64,000 bases of DNA from Gigaspora margarita (Eukaryota > Glomeromycota > Glomeromycetes > Diversisporales > Gigasporaceae), in the NCBI GenBank assembly GCA_009809945.1, contig WTPW01000025.1, positions 80,429 to 144,428 on the forward strand, read 5' to 3'. Positions 12,207 to 24,202 of the stretch are shown here, piece after piece. Under the pieces are notes generated by a model. The model saw only the letters and a program-made list of their open reading frames with translations. It did no database searches and was not told where the DNA came from. Both the position numbers and the translations under genes were made by a program. Positions within the stretch are counted from its first letter, which is position 1; every line of letters starts with the position of its first letter.

Positions 12207-13430
12207 ACCACCAGGATGAGTATGAAGTTTAATTCTTTTCACTTTAATGATGGTTTTCAAGAGAATGTATTTATAAGTAACTGTAATCATTTATTTGTTC
12301 AATAAATACCAGGATGAGTACGAAGTTTAATTTTGTTCACTTTAATGATTGTGTTTCAGGAGAATGTATGATTAACTATTGTTCAATAAATTACCAGAAT
12401 GAATATGAAGTTTAATTCTGTTCACTTTAATGATTGTGTTTTAGAACATGTATAATTAACAGTAATCATTTAATCATTCAATAAAATTACCAGGGTGAGT
12501 ATTATGTTTAATTCAGTTCACTTTAACAATTATATTTCAAGAGAATCATCTAATTATTCAATAAATCATCAGGGTGAGTATGATATTTAATTCTGTACAC
12601 TTTGATAATTGTGTTTCAAGATTAACTATAATCTATTTAATCATTCAATAAATTACCAGGGTGAGTATGAAGTTTACTTCTTTCTACTTTGACAATCATA
12701 TTCAAGATAATGTATGTACAATTAACTATAATAATTTAATCAGTTAATAAATTACTAGCATGAGTATAAACCTTAATTATATCCACTTTAATGATTGTAT
12801 TTTGTGAATATCATAATCATTTAATTATTCAATAAATTACTAGGATGAGAATAAGTTAATTCTGTTCACTTAAATGATTGTGTTTTAGAACAATATATTA
12901 ACCATAATCAATTAACAATTACTAGTGACTATGAAGTTTAATTCAGTTCACTTCAATGGTCAGTTTTCAAGACAATGTATAATTAACTATAATCATTTTT
13001 TTTATTGTGGTTTGCAAAATTTACAAAATTATGCAAGCCACAATAAATAAAATTATCAGTGTAAATAGTTTAATTTTGTTCACTTTAACAATTGTGTTTC
13101 AAATAATGTGATTACTGTAATTGTTTAATCATTCAATAAATTACTAAGAATGAGTATTAAGTTTATTTTTGCTCACTTTAAGGGCCATGTTATTAATCAC
13201 CTGATTATTTTTATTAGAGGCCTACCTCCCTTCTCCCCTCCTTAATATAAATTTGGTCAGGTTTCTATATATAATTTCAACATTTTTTACCCTCCTCTCC
13301 CTAAAAAATCACCTGATTTTTGGCACTCCCTAATGATTGTGTTTATGAATATATATTAACCATAATCATTTAACAAATTACAAGTATAAGTATGAAGTTT
13401 AATTCAGCTCACTTTAACATCATTTTTCAA
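12207..13430. repeat. Minisatellite, about 12 units of about 90 bp
   Basis: Each unit carries ATTACCAGGRTGAGTATGAA, GTTTAATTCTGTTCACTTTA, ATGATTGTGTTTCAAGA and ATAATCATTTAATCATTCAA. Starts fall near 12210, 12310, 12394, 12490, 12567, 12656, 12754, 12840, 12921, 13055, 13144 and 13375. Two interruptions are visible: a hairpin at 13012-13055 and a block at about 13185-13335 with CCTCCC-rich sequence and ATCACCTGAT near both ends. Confidence 0.85.
13012..13055. mobile_element. Small hairpin TTGTGGTTTGCAAAATTT
   Basis: ATTGTGGTTTGCAAAATTTA pairs with ATTATGCAAGCCACAATAAA. Related half-copies (TTGTGGTTTGCAAAATTTTG at 13465; CAAACCACAATAAATAAAAT at 13745) flank 13465-13770. That segment also has two copies of TTGCAAATTTACAAAATTAT followed by ACAAAC (13660, 13727), so a larger element of the same family probably spans it. 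Confidence 0.55.
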
Positions 13431-13785
13431 GACAATATATAATTAGCTATAATTATTTTTCATTATTGTGGTTTGCAAAATTTTGTAAATTTTGCAAATT
13501 ATCAAAAAAAAAGAAATTGCATAATTGTTAGATGATTACTGGTGATTTCTGATCTTAAAAACTACTCTGATATCATGATATGAAATTATTATATCAGATT
13601 ATTTTAAGAAATAAGAAATCACCAAACAATTGTATGATTTCTTTTTTTTTTTTGACAGTTTGCAAATTTACAAAATTATACAAACAACAATAAATAAAAT
13701 TTGATTTCTTTTTTTTTTTGACAATTTGCAAATTTACAAAATTATACAAACCACAATAAATAAAATTATCAATGTAACTAGGCAC

Positions 13786-14163
13786 ATGAGTTGTTTAAAG
13801 GGAGTTAGAATAGTGTATGCTATATCATATCATAGTAGAATTATCAAATTTTTATCAATTCTATATTATAATTTATAGCAAAACAGATAAAGATTTGTAT
13901 TAAGGCCATGCAAATTTTTATAATTGGTTTAAATATTCCAGCTGGGTCAGTAAAGTGAGGTTTGTAAATTTTTTTTTAATACAGTTAACTAATAGAAGCT
14001 CTCTATTTGACATCATATAATATAGAGTGATATATATAACAATTTTGCATGTCATTGCATTAGTAGTAGCTTGGTTTTTTTATAAAATTTGATATAACCA
14101 TAATTTTTCATGTTCTGGTTTGTTTCGATAGCATTTTACTTTAATATTTCACAATATATGGTA
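13786..14163. other. AT-rich gap, nothing recognised
   Basis: No open frame, repeat or hairpin that I can support. Confidence 0.4.
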
Positions 14164-15122
14164 AATAAGGGTATTTTGACGAAGTTAACTTTGATCGATG
14201 ATATCACGTGACTTATCGAATAGTTCGAATGATTTTGATATCAACTGACTCATCTCACAAAGACGAATCTAATGGTATAAAAATCATTAAATTCTAATCA
14301 CTGGAACAAAAGATATTATCATTCAAAGTTAAAGAAACTAAAGTAAAGATTTTAGAGGGGGTGGGGCATTGTGACGAACTTGAACTATATCGTGATACAA
14401 TGACCAGAATTGAATAATTTTTATACCATTCTATTCGTCTCAATGAGATGAATCGAATAGCAGTTAAATCATCCAATTCCGACCACTGGATTACAAGATA
14501 TTGACGATTATGTACGATACACTACGATACAAAATAATTTTGAGGGTATTATGACGAAATACAATGTTGGCTATAAGGTAAGTGCCTTTTTGTACTATGC
14601 AAATCGGACATTTATGCTCTAAGTAAAGTTGTTCAGACTGACAAATTACGCATACCCTAAAATTTTCATAAAATTTAAACAACTTTTTATTAATTGACTT
14701 TTATAAAATACGTTCTTACGAAAAAAGTCTAAATTTTTTTGTAGAAGCGTGTTTTGTAAAAGTCAATTAATAAAAAGTTGCTCAAATTTTATGAAACTTT
14801 TAGGGTACACGTAAATTGATAGCCCGAACAACTTTACTTAGAGCATAAATAGCGATTTACATAGTACCAAAAGGTACTTACCTTATAGCTAACTTTTGCG
14901 TTTCGTTATAATACCCTTAAAATTCTTTTTGTATTGTAGTGTCGTGCATACATAAACATCAATATCTTGTGTTCCAGTGATCGGAATTGGATGATATAAA
15001 CACCATTTGATTCGTCTCATTGAGACGAATCGAATGGTATAAAAATTATCCAATTCTGGTTGCTGTATCACAAGATAATACAAATTCGTCAAAATACCCC
15101 TATTCATCAAAATACCCTTATT
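14164..15122. mobile_element. Palindromic foldback element P1 (GTCTCAtTGAGAC modules)
   Basis: The ends AATAAGGGTATTTTGACGAA and TTCATCAAAATACCCTTATT are inverted repeats, flanked by TA (14162-14163 and 15123-15124). The inside is a near-complete palindrome. The centre (14577-14885) pairs CTATAAGGTAAGTGCC with GGTACTTACCTTATAG. Each arm carries modules such as TTGATTCGTCTCATTGAGAC followed by GAATCGAATGG (14260-14290, 14425-14460, 15008-15040). No protein is encoded; short frames within it are palindrome shadows. See P2-P5 for relatives. Confidence 0.8.
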
Positions 15123-15472
15123 TACCTTATATGAAATATTATTGTACTATTGAAGCTATAAGAACACTTAATTCTCTAGAGGCTAGGTTTTTGCTTTGAT
15201 AACTTATTATTTGGGTGCTGCCAAAAAAAAACTGAAGTTTGGTAATAGAAAATTCATATTGATTATTAATCAATTTGGGTTATATACTGTAATTAGTGAT
15301 TGTAAAGTGAATATCAGATTTACTATTTTCAATCACTTAAATAAAGTAGATAATATCCTTATTATATTTTGATGAGCAGAATATTAACAATTTATTTATT
15401 TTATTCGAGTTACTTTAGCTTTTATCATTGAATTAGTGAAATACTGCTGTAGTAATAATTGCGCACTATATA

Positions 15473-15696
15473 AGATCTGGTATAATGTGAAATCAAAACA
15501 ATAAATCAATTTGTTAGTTTGGGATTAGGGTGAGTGTTAGGTTAGAGTTGGGGTAGCATGTTATAGCAAAGAAGTTCTAATCCAAAATATTGTAAAAAAA
15601 TTTTTTTGTTAGAGTACAAGAGATGGTATTATAGATGTTATGGTTGATTTTTTAAAAAAAACTATAATCACTTTGATTTTATATTACATCTGATCC
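15473..15696. mobile_element. MITE, AGATCAGGTGTAACGTGAAATC family, copy A
   Basis: Ends AGATCTGGTATAATGTGAAA and TTTATATTACATCTGATCCT, with TA at the left flank. The interior has GGATTAGGGTGAGTGTTAGG and ATTTTTTTGTTAGAGTACAAG. The same layout occurs at 27976-28194, about 38320-38478, about 55370-55505 (reverse) and 63251-63430 (reverse). Confidence 0.65.
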
Positions 15697-15774
15697 TGCA
15701 GTCTTATTGGTTGATCAGGGTAGTAATATATTACCATGGAAGTATTTTATATAATCCTTTATCATTTACTATTA

Positions 15775-16083
15775 AATCTTTCAAACTGATCCTGTTAAAT
15801 TTGACAAAAATTGATTTACTATCTCTGTTTTTGCTATATAAATCTATTAGTTTATAATATTTTCAAACTTGATAATCTCTCAGTATTGAAACAAAATTGA
15901 GTTTGTATAGTGATAATTTGTTAATATATTTGCTACTTGACAATATTAATTGTCCGAACATTCTATTATGACATACCTGTCTAGCTATTATAAGTATTGT
16001 TGAACTACCCCAAACCTATATACATAGTGGACAGATTTTGGTTTAATATTGAGAAATTATCAAGTTTAAAAATATTATAAACT
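15775..16083. repeat. 5' part of a TTGAACCTCNCAAAACTGATA element, split by the LINE
   Basis: Contains CTATATAAATCTATTAGTTT, ATATTTTCAAACTTGATAAT and a degenerate GTTGAACTACCCCAAACC. Homologous sequence resumes at 22198 on the far side of the LINE. An uninterrupted relative at 22470-22530 (AAACACTATAAACTATTAGA) shows the empty site. Confidence 0.6.
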
Positions 16084-18048
16084 TACTCAGAAGATTTGGA
16101 TAATGATGGTCATCTAACGTTTAATCAGAGGACTTCTGAATTTTGCGGAGCCGTGCAAGCCAGGCATATTGTGAGCACTGTAGAAGACAATACACTAATT
16201 ATCTCAGAATCCATATCATCATCTCCCTCTAAGATATTACCTTCTAATATTAACAACAATTCAGCACCAACCTACCCTGATAATGAATCATCACCTATAC
16301 AACAAAATAATCCTACCTACTTAATAGAACAAGAGATTTATAATGAATATGAATTGCTATCAGATAGTTCTGATAACAATTCCAATACATCAGCCACACA
16401 TACTGATGCTATAGAAAGAACAAACATCAACTTTTATCCCAATCCACTTGAGATCTATGACCCATCTATTTGCTACAACAAATTTTTATACTATCATAGA
16501 TTACAATCTTTACCTTCACCACAAACTGTTGGCTCCTTTTTAACTTATTTACAAGANGAATATNCAATNTTTTATACAGAANAGTATATTAGAATCTNTA
16601 TTAAATATNGCAGAATTGATTATGTTTTTGAAGAAGCACATATATATTTACCACAAGAGTTCCTTTTATCTAATCACTTCTTTGTACCTTTTGAAGATTT
16701 TCATCTCTTTTATAAAGCCTTACTCAAATCAGATAACCCAACATTAAATATACCAATTAACAATATTGAGAATGAATTATTTATTAACAATGCANAACNA
16801 TNTACATCTACTATAATACCACAACCCAACTACTCTCCACACACAACACTTCAACCAAACAACTCACTCCAAGCTCTTGACCTTACTATTGCCACACATA
16901 ATGTTCAAGGTTATAACACTCCTCTTAAAAGGCAACTTTGGGAAGAATTCTGCCTATCTAATAATATTCAAATCTGTAGCATTATTGAAACAAAACTCTC
17001 TGACTCCATACCAAAAAAATTCTTTAACAATAAACATTTCTCATACTTCTGGTTCTGCCTCAACAACTCTGCAGAGGGCACTGGTATCATTGTTAACAAT
17101 CTTCTAAAACCCCATATTTACAATATACTTACACATCCTAGAGGCACAATTGCAATTGATCTATTTTTCAAACATGATTTCAAATTCTGAATTATATCTA
17201 TTTACCTTTCTTTTACCAATCAACATATCCGAAACCAATCACAAGAAACTATCATTTTATGGACACAGCAAGCACTCTCCTTAAATTTGCACCCTATAAT
17301 TCTTGGCGATTTTAATACTTCTCCTCTTCTTAATAATACTTCTACTGCTAAAACCAAACTTCTTTTCTATCTCCATAGTAACTGTATGTATGATTTAGCT
17401 AATCATACTAATAATACCCAACATACCTGGCAACGTAATAATCTAAGTAGCTGCATTGACTATATATGGGCACATGATTCTATAATCCCATACCTCATAA
17501 ACTTTTCACTTCTTTCATCACTAGCTACTACTCATAGTGATCACCTGATCCTCATTTCCAGATAGAGTTTCCTATTTGCACTATCTTCAAAACTTTATCA
17601 CAAAACACGCTGCAAGTGCAGAGTCTTTCAATATAAATTAATGGACAAAGAGAAATGGGAAGAGTTTTCAACCCAATGTCAAAACAATATTACTTATCAC
17701 AATACTCCTCTCGACTCTAATTCAACAGAATCTTTAGAATGTAACTGGCACAAACTCCAAACTAGCATAATTACAGCTGCTCTAAAAACTATCCCTAACA
17801 AAAAATTTACTGTTCGAAATTTTCATCATACCTTTACACCTAAAGCCTCTGAACTACACAAAGATCTCAAAACTATTGGAAATATTATACAACAAACCAA
17901 ATATGCAATAACACACAATCAAAATATTCCTTTCACGATATCTACTCACATTCAGGATATAAACTCCAAACACCAATTTTCTATTCCTCCAATACCTGTT
18001 AACCAGACTGACCTACCCAATTGGCTAGCCCAAACCAAAACATACTGA
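16084..18048 (+). pseudogene. LINE N-terminal region and endonuclease domain
   Basis: The first 250 or so codons are Ser/Asn/Thr-rich with no motif I recognise. From about 16875 the endonuclease/exonuclease/phosphatase fold begins: ATHNVQGYN, then SIIETKLSD, GTGIIVNN, HPIILGDFN (17287), SCIDYIWAHD and THSDHLIL (17530). These contain the expected catalytic GDFN and SDH. It is all one frame, broken by TGA at 17188, TAG at 17563 and TGA at 18046. The domain nicks the target DNA in intact relatives. Confidence 0.85.
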
Positions 18049-19795
18049 AAAACTTTATACAATGCCAGAAATCTTGAAAATGCCCATCATCTTAAATAGC
18101 ATATTCAAACAGCTATTAATACTAGATGTGAAAGATTGCTCACTCACCCAACCAAAATGATTAATAGCATCCTTAACCGCCATACTGACCCAGTCCACTT
18201 TGACAATATTAAAACTCAAACAAATATTCTTACTGATCCTCTTGAAGTCAAAAATCATATTCGATCACACTTCTCCCAATGGACTGCAAATAATGCCTAT
18301 AACCGACAAATTTTTCTACTTATTGGCAAACAGAATATAACCCTAAACACAATATTTTATCGGAATGGTACAACCCAGCTTTGGAACCTATTGATCCTGA
18401 TAAAATTATTAGTACTATCAACAATTTCCTAACAACAAAGCATGTGGCCCTTCTGGAATTAGCTATGAAATGCTAAAATATGTTGGTTCACAAACCATAT
18501 CTGCTATCACAGCACTACTAAACCAATGTTTAATATTAGGCTCAATTCCCAAACAATGGAAAGATGGTCGCATTTTTCCTATTTCCAAAAAATCAACTTT
18601 TGATGGACACTTACATAATACTAGACCAATTAGCCTAATTGAACATATCAAAAAACTATATACAAAAATTTTAACTAACCGTTTAAATTCTATATTTTCC
18701 TTTTACAATATTCTTAATCCACACAACTATATTGCACTCCCTGGTAATAGTACTAATATCCCTATTCACATACTTAACAACTTTATTGAAGATGCAAACT
18801 GCAACCAAAAGGAAATCTGNCTTNTATCTCAGNACATNANTAAAGCATATGACTCTGTCAATATAGANCTATTTGCTCTATCCCTTCAAAGACTCAATAT
18901 GCCATNNCATNTTACNACAATTCTTNCCAATCTTTTAATATCAAGAACTAATAGAGTAATTACTAATTTTGGACTTACACTTCCTTATAAAGTTCAAGAT
19001 GGAATTGACCAAGGTGAAACTATTATACCTTTATTCTGGCGTATTTACTATGACCCTCTTATTAGCAAAATTTTCCATACTTATACTGGCTACCAGTCTT
19101 CTGTATCTTGGCTATGCCATATTTCTACACCAACTTCTGATTCTATGCAAGTATCAACACCAGTTCTTGTATACATGGATAATACTCTATAGATTGCAGA
19201 ATCTCAACTACATCTAGAACAAATTCTGAATACAGCTTCTTTATTCTACCAAATGGCTAATATTAAAGTCAACCCACAAAAATCTACACTTATATCCAAT
19301 TCTATACATACACCTTCTATCTCTTTTTTGCACCAAAATATTCAATGCCAACCTTCTAAAACACCTTTTAAGTTTCTTGGATATTGGTTTTTCACCTCAT
19401 CCAAATCTACTACACAATCCAAACTAATTACTCAGGAAGCTACTGAACTTATTAATACACTCGATACCAAACAAATTACAGACAAACAAGCATGCTATAT
19501 TATTAACAATGTTATTATACCTATTCTTGAATATCATATACACAATACTGTCCTTACCTATTCAACATGCAATAAAATCCTTTCCCATTATCTTACTGTT
19601 GCTAAGCATAAATCAAAACTAGCAAGAACCACACCCAATAGTACTATGCTAAACCACAATATCTATGGAATCAAAAACATTTGGGATATACAATTGCAAT
19701 ACCATATCTCTGCTCTTTTGCTTCGACTTAATAACTCACACCTCCTTGGTAATAGTACACATATCCGACTACAACAACTACAAAATAACTTATGA
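18049..19795 (+). pseudogene. LINE reverse transcriptase domain
   Basis: After a stop at 18097 the frame reads through HFDNIKTQTNILTDPLEVKN, then shifts between about 18340 and 18450. From 18440 it carries ACGPSGISYEML, IPKQWKDGRIFPISK, TRPISLIEHIKKLYTKIL, KAYDSVN and GIDQGETIIPLFWRIYYDPL. The active-site box is YMDNTL (19172-19189): the second Asp of YxDD is Asn here, so this copy would lack polymerase activity even without the stops. A TAG follows at 19190. The thumb-like region (MANIKVNPQKSTLIS) continues to a TGA at 19793. Confidence 0.9.
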
Positions 19796-22008
19796 TCTAC
19801 TACTAATATACTACAACACCCTAACCCTCTTATCGATGGTCCTAACAAACATTCTACTACTTTTAAAATAATTTTATTACTTAAGCATCTAGAATTTTCT
19901 ATTGCAGCACACTCAGAAATTTTACGCCCTTTTACTATCAACTTACCCTATACCCCACTTGAATCTTTACTACATGATCACCCCCAATATATAACCTTCA
20001 AACGTCAACTACATTTCAAACACATTATGTTCTTAGAACAACTTACTTTATATGACAACACAATACTTCTAGCTTGGTCACACATTTCTCCTAGAATTCT
20101 TAATCTTATATTAGGGAAAAAACCAACCTGGTTTTGTACACTAGAAAATAAAATTCTATTTAACACTTCTACTCTCCAAATTAATACCTCTCTCCACCTT
20201 TCCAATACTAATTCACTCTCATTTCAAACTGGCCACTTCAAACCCAAATCTAAACTATGGCTAATATCTTACTCAGATCAAGAAATTATAATTGGAAAAG
20301 CTCAATATTTTAATCATTCTACAAATACAATCTTGATAACACACTGGAAAATACATGCACACTGTACTCTCTGTTCAGGATGTACTCTAAACTCAAACAG
20401 GATTCAAAATACATGTACCCTAGATATATCAGCTACATTATCTACTAAATTTCTTGGTAGAAAAACCTATACCCAATCTACAAACAAACTTCAACTTAAT
20501 GCTAACTACTTAGATCTACTATACTCTATTGCTTCTCGCCATTTTATTAATATTCCACCTCTTCCTCAAATTACAATATATAACAACCCTATTTTAGATA
20601 TCTTTTTAAATTCCTTTGCTACTTCAAAACTTCAAACTATAGCACAATCTAATGCTACATTCTCAAACTTTTCCTTTTATACTGATGGTTCTGTTGTTAA
20701 CATTTCTGATCCAAGATGCACTATGGGAATTGCATGGATCCAGGTTTTTGATAACCAGATCTCCTATTCCTTCTCTGCACAAATTCAAAACTGGCCATCA
20801 TCATATAAAGCAGAATTAATTGCTATATTATCAGCAATCAGCACATGTCCTTGAAATAGCAATATATATATATATACTGACTCCTTATCCATTATTTCAA
20901 AATACAATACTTTAAACTCACAAATACAAAACTACAACAAACTTTACTCTTACAACTACTGGCCTATCTGGCACACTCTTCTTAATCTCATCAAATCACT
21001 TTCTCTAAATATTATATTCCATAAAGTACAGGTACATAGTAATGATATATACAACAACAAAGCTAATGAACTTGCAAAAAACTACTATCTTTCACCTATT
21101 TTAGAATTTCAACCTCACAATATATACAACCCCTCCTTTAGTCTTATTTACAAAAAATATCATATAGAACAACCTTCCAACATAGAATTCAACAAATTAT
21201 CCCTATAGCCCAACAAATAGATTGGAATGCAACCTGGCTATACCTTAACCACAATCATAAACGCACTTATAACTATACCCATTTCCAGCTCAGCTCTCAA
21301 AAATCTTTTCATATTAAATGCATGCTATACATGCTCCCTACTCTTTCACATTTTCATTCTATTAATTCTGCAAATATACATCCTACTTGCATTACATGCA
21401 ACCAAACTGATCACAGATTCTATTGGCTACTTTGCCCAAACTCAAATAGCATTTCAAATATTATCCAAAATATAATTACACAATACTCTTTTTCAGATTT
21501 ACCAGATNTATCTCTCAATGAACTACAANAGCTANGCAACAATCTTTTAACCCATTACTGCCTTTCACCTACACAATCTACACCATTCAATACTACAACT
21601 TTCTATACTACAATTNAGGNTTATATTCCAAAATCACTNATCAATATTATNTCTCAACATACTTCTTACAAAAATGCAACCAATACTATTATCAAGCTNC
21701 TNTTACTTATTTCTCAAAGGATCCATGAACAATTATGGAAACCATACTGCATAAATTTAGCACATTGGAAATCCACACAAGCTTTACCTCAATCCCATAC
21801 TATATCTACCAAACCTCTACATACCTCTCATTACAACAGAGCTTTATATACTTACAGTTGTATTTGTGGCTTACCAGATCAACAACATGAAAATAATAAT
21901 AGCACATGTCCACCTTTGGGCTTAGCACTCAGAAAAATAGAAATCTGGTNATACAACTGNATAAAATATAGCTTCCCAACTAACTCTATTCTTCATATTC
22001 AAATCTAG
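19796..22008 (+). pseudogene. LINE RNase H and zinc-knuckle region
   Basis: The connector (LLAWSHISPRILNLILGKKP...) leads to an RNase H domain: FYTDGSVVN (20676), YKAELIAILSAIS (20806), a TGA at 20852, IYIYTDSLSIISKY and VQVHSNDIYNNKANELAK (21030-21075). These give the D-E-D-(H)-D set. A frameshift lies near 21160-21190. Then CITCNQTDHRFYWLLC (about 21385) looks like the Cys/His finger found after RT in many LINEs. The last stop is at 22006, followed by about 170 bases of 3' UTR. Confidence 0.85.
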
Positions 22009-22197
22009 GTGAGTTTTAACCACTCCAGTAGGTTTAGGTTGCAGATAAATTAGTTAGAAATTTTCTACCTATAGTCTGAGTCTTAATTCTTGTATAATTA
22101 ATAATTGTAATTTGAGAAACCCCATGAGGAATCTCACACATTTTATTAATAAAGATAAAGGCAAAACCTCACCTTAACACCAAAAAAAAAAAAAAAA

Positions 22198-22640
22198 CAT
22201 TATAAATTATCAGATTTATATAGCATAAATGGAATTGACATATTAATTTTTTATCAGATTTGATAAGCTATCAATTTGATAACAATATATAACTAGCACT
22301 AGCATTATCATTGTTTTACTATTGAACCTCCTAAAACTGATATTGCCAAAACTGATAATCTATTAATTCTAATAAAAAATGTAATCTACAACACTTTTCT
22401 GCTATATAAATTTAATACTGTTGAACCTCTCAAAACTGATATGTATGGTGAACAGGTTTTTTTAAGTATTGAAAGTTAACAGGTTTGAAAACACTATAAA
22501 CTATTAGATTTATATAGCAGAAATGGAGTAGGTAAATTAAATTTTTATCAGATTTGATAGAATTGGGTTTGAGAGGTTTAACAATAAGTTTATAATGTTT
22601 TCAAACCTGATAACCACTCAATGCTATGCAATATTAACTA
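22198..22640. repeat. TTGAACCTCNCAAAACTGATA repeat family, 3' part and second copy
   Basis: Contains CTATTGAACCTCCTAAAACT (22319), ACTGTTGAACCTCTCAAAAC (22426) and the inverted form GGTTTGAGAGGTTTAACAA (22562). Between them lie copies of GATTTATATAGCAGAAATGG. The inverted pair at 22426-22585 looks like a complete small element. A fragment in reverse order lies at 31855-31925. Confidence 0.6.
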
Positions 22641-22674
22641 ATTGGTTTTCATAACCTAGCAGAAACAAAATTTG

Positions 22675-23035
22675 AAAACTTTATAAAAATTTTTTTTATA
22701 TATTTTTAATAACTAGATAGAATTTAAAAAAATTTTTTATATGTTTTTATTAACCAAGTAGAATTTAAAAAAATTTTTTAATAAGTTTTTAATAACTAGA
22801 TGGTTTAAAAAAAATTTTTATATGTTTTTAATAACTGAGTAGAATTTAAAAAGAATTTTTACTGTATTGTCATGAAATAATGCGCAGGGTGAAATTACCA
22901 ATTTTGGACTAAATTAAGCTTAATTCAGGCCAAACCTCTAAATAACGCCCATATCCATTATTTCATAACAATACAGTATATGTTTTTAATAATCAGGTGG
23001 AATTTAAAAAAAAATTTTTTATAATTTCATAAAAT
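22675..23035. repeat. Tandem repeat of about 50 bp, about six units
   Basis: Units read TTTTTAATAACTAGATAGAA followed by TTTAAAAAAATTTTTTATATG. The array is split by a MITE at 22862-22976. A 25-base direct duplication (TAGCCAGGTCTATTTAAAAG...) follows at about 23060-23110. Confidence 0.75.
22862..22976. mobile_element. 115-bp MITE, TA duplication
   Basis: The left end is CTGTATTGTCATGAAATAAT and the right end ATTATTTCATAACAATACAG. TA flanks lie at 22860-22861 and 22977-22978. It is inserted within the tandem array, so it is younger than the array. TA plus CTG/CAG ends fit the Tc1/mariner group. Confidence 0.8.
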
Positions 23036-23110
23036 TTATATATGAAATAAAAAAAGCTAGCCAGCCAGGTCTATTTAAAAGTTCACTAGCCAGGTCTATT
23101 TAAAAGTTCA

Positions 23111-23902
23111 TATTATAAAAACCAAGTAATTAAATTTGCATAGTTTTAAGTTAAGATGTTTTGTTTTAAAATAATTATATATTTTTTTTTATTTTTTATT
23201 ATTATTTTAATAGGTTGCTTTTTTTACATTATTTATAATTATTTATTTATTTATTTTTTGTTTTGTTTATTATTTTAATAGGTTGCTTTTTTTATATTAT
23301 TTATTTATTTATTTTTTGTTTTGTTTATTTTATTAATTGTATTATTATTTTTTATACAAATACGAATTTTATCTTAGTACTCTTATATTGCAATATGTTT
23401 TTATATATAATCATATATGTATCAATTAGATATTTATAAATTTACAATTGTCAACATCATTATTTCTACTCATTCATCTTTGCATAGTTTTTATTCCAAT
23501 AATTTCCACTCTTAAATCATACCAAATCTTTAAATTCATTATATACATGTGAAATTATTCATATACCATCTAGCCAGTTTGCTAAAAATCTATTCTCTAC
23601 TATTTAAAGTCATCTAATCTATTAAAAGAAATCCATATCTATAGATCATTGATGATGAATAATTGCTTTACATTCTTTTTTTGTGATATTAATTCTATTT
23701 TTATATCAATTTCCTATCATACTTACCAAACTCTTAAATGTATCACCCCCTTTATCAATATCAAAACTTATTCATCAACTACCCTGCATCATGGGCCAGG
23801 ATCATGGTCTCATGACAAATGGATGCATATGACTATGTTAATTGCATCAACAAAACTTTGCTCGATTAACCAGACTATTCTCTATGCAAACCTCATCGCT
23901 TA
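23111..23902. other. Low-complexity and AT-rich gap
   Basis: 23165-23345 is TTTATTTATT-type sequence with a duplicated ATTTTAATAGGTTGCTTTTT. 23346-23902 is pyrimidine-biased and holds a frame of 84 codons (23649-23903) with no motif. I do not call it a gene. Confidence 0.45.
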
Positions 23903-24157
23903 GACGAGACCAACTGGATTCAGTATTTTATATTACCCCCTCCCCTCCAGAGGAGGGGAAAGAGGGTGGTTCACATAGTAAAATTTTTAAAAAAAATTTT
24001 TTCAAAAAAATTTTTTCCGAATTGTTCCGTGACTGTAAAAATTTTCTAAAATATCCTGTAGCCCTATGTATATTTATCTATATTTTTTTTACTATGAGGG
24101 AGAGAAAGGACTCTGATGAGAGGGTAATGTAAAACACTGAATCCAGTTGGTCTCGCC
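23903..24157. mobile_element. MITE GACGAGACCAACTG, copy 1 (255 bp)
   Basis: Ends GACGAGACCAACTGGATTC and GAATCCAGTTGGTCTCGCC. TTA duplication at 23900-23902 and 24158-24160. The inner sequence has GGTTCACATAGTAAAATTTT facing TTTTTTTACTATGAGGGAGA. A sister copy lies at 29525-29745. The TWA duplication suggests a PIF/Harbinger-type origin. Confidence 0.85.
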
Positions 24158-24202
24158 TTACTAATATACCTGTTTATTCATTACCTTACACTTACTCAAC
24201 TA

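Larger units (their letters stand above)
16084..22197 (+). mobile_element. LINE (I/Tad1-like), decayed, with poly-A tail
   Basis: A 6.1-kb non-LTR retrotransposon. It shows an apurinic-type endonuclease, reverse transcriptase, RNase H and a C-terminal zinc knuckle, then a 3' UTR and poly-A (22182-22197). The flanks TATTATAAACT (16073-16083) and CATTATAAATT (22198-22208) are an imperfect target duplication, consistent with the empty site near 22488. The 5' end opens directly in coding sequence with no ATG, so the copy is probably 5'-truncated. At least seven stops and about three frameshifts are present. Single N calls cluster only here (16557-16611, 16795-16802, 18820-18926, 21508-21720, 21950-21960), plus one at 31378, which suggests an unresolved multi-copy repeat. 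Confidence 0.92.

Noticed and set aside
12207-13430. CRISPR-like regular repeats
   Set aside because: The linkers between cores are themselves repeats, not unique spacers, and the DNA is eukaryotic.
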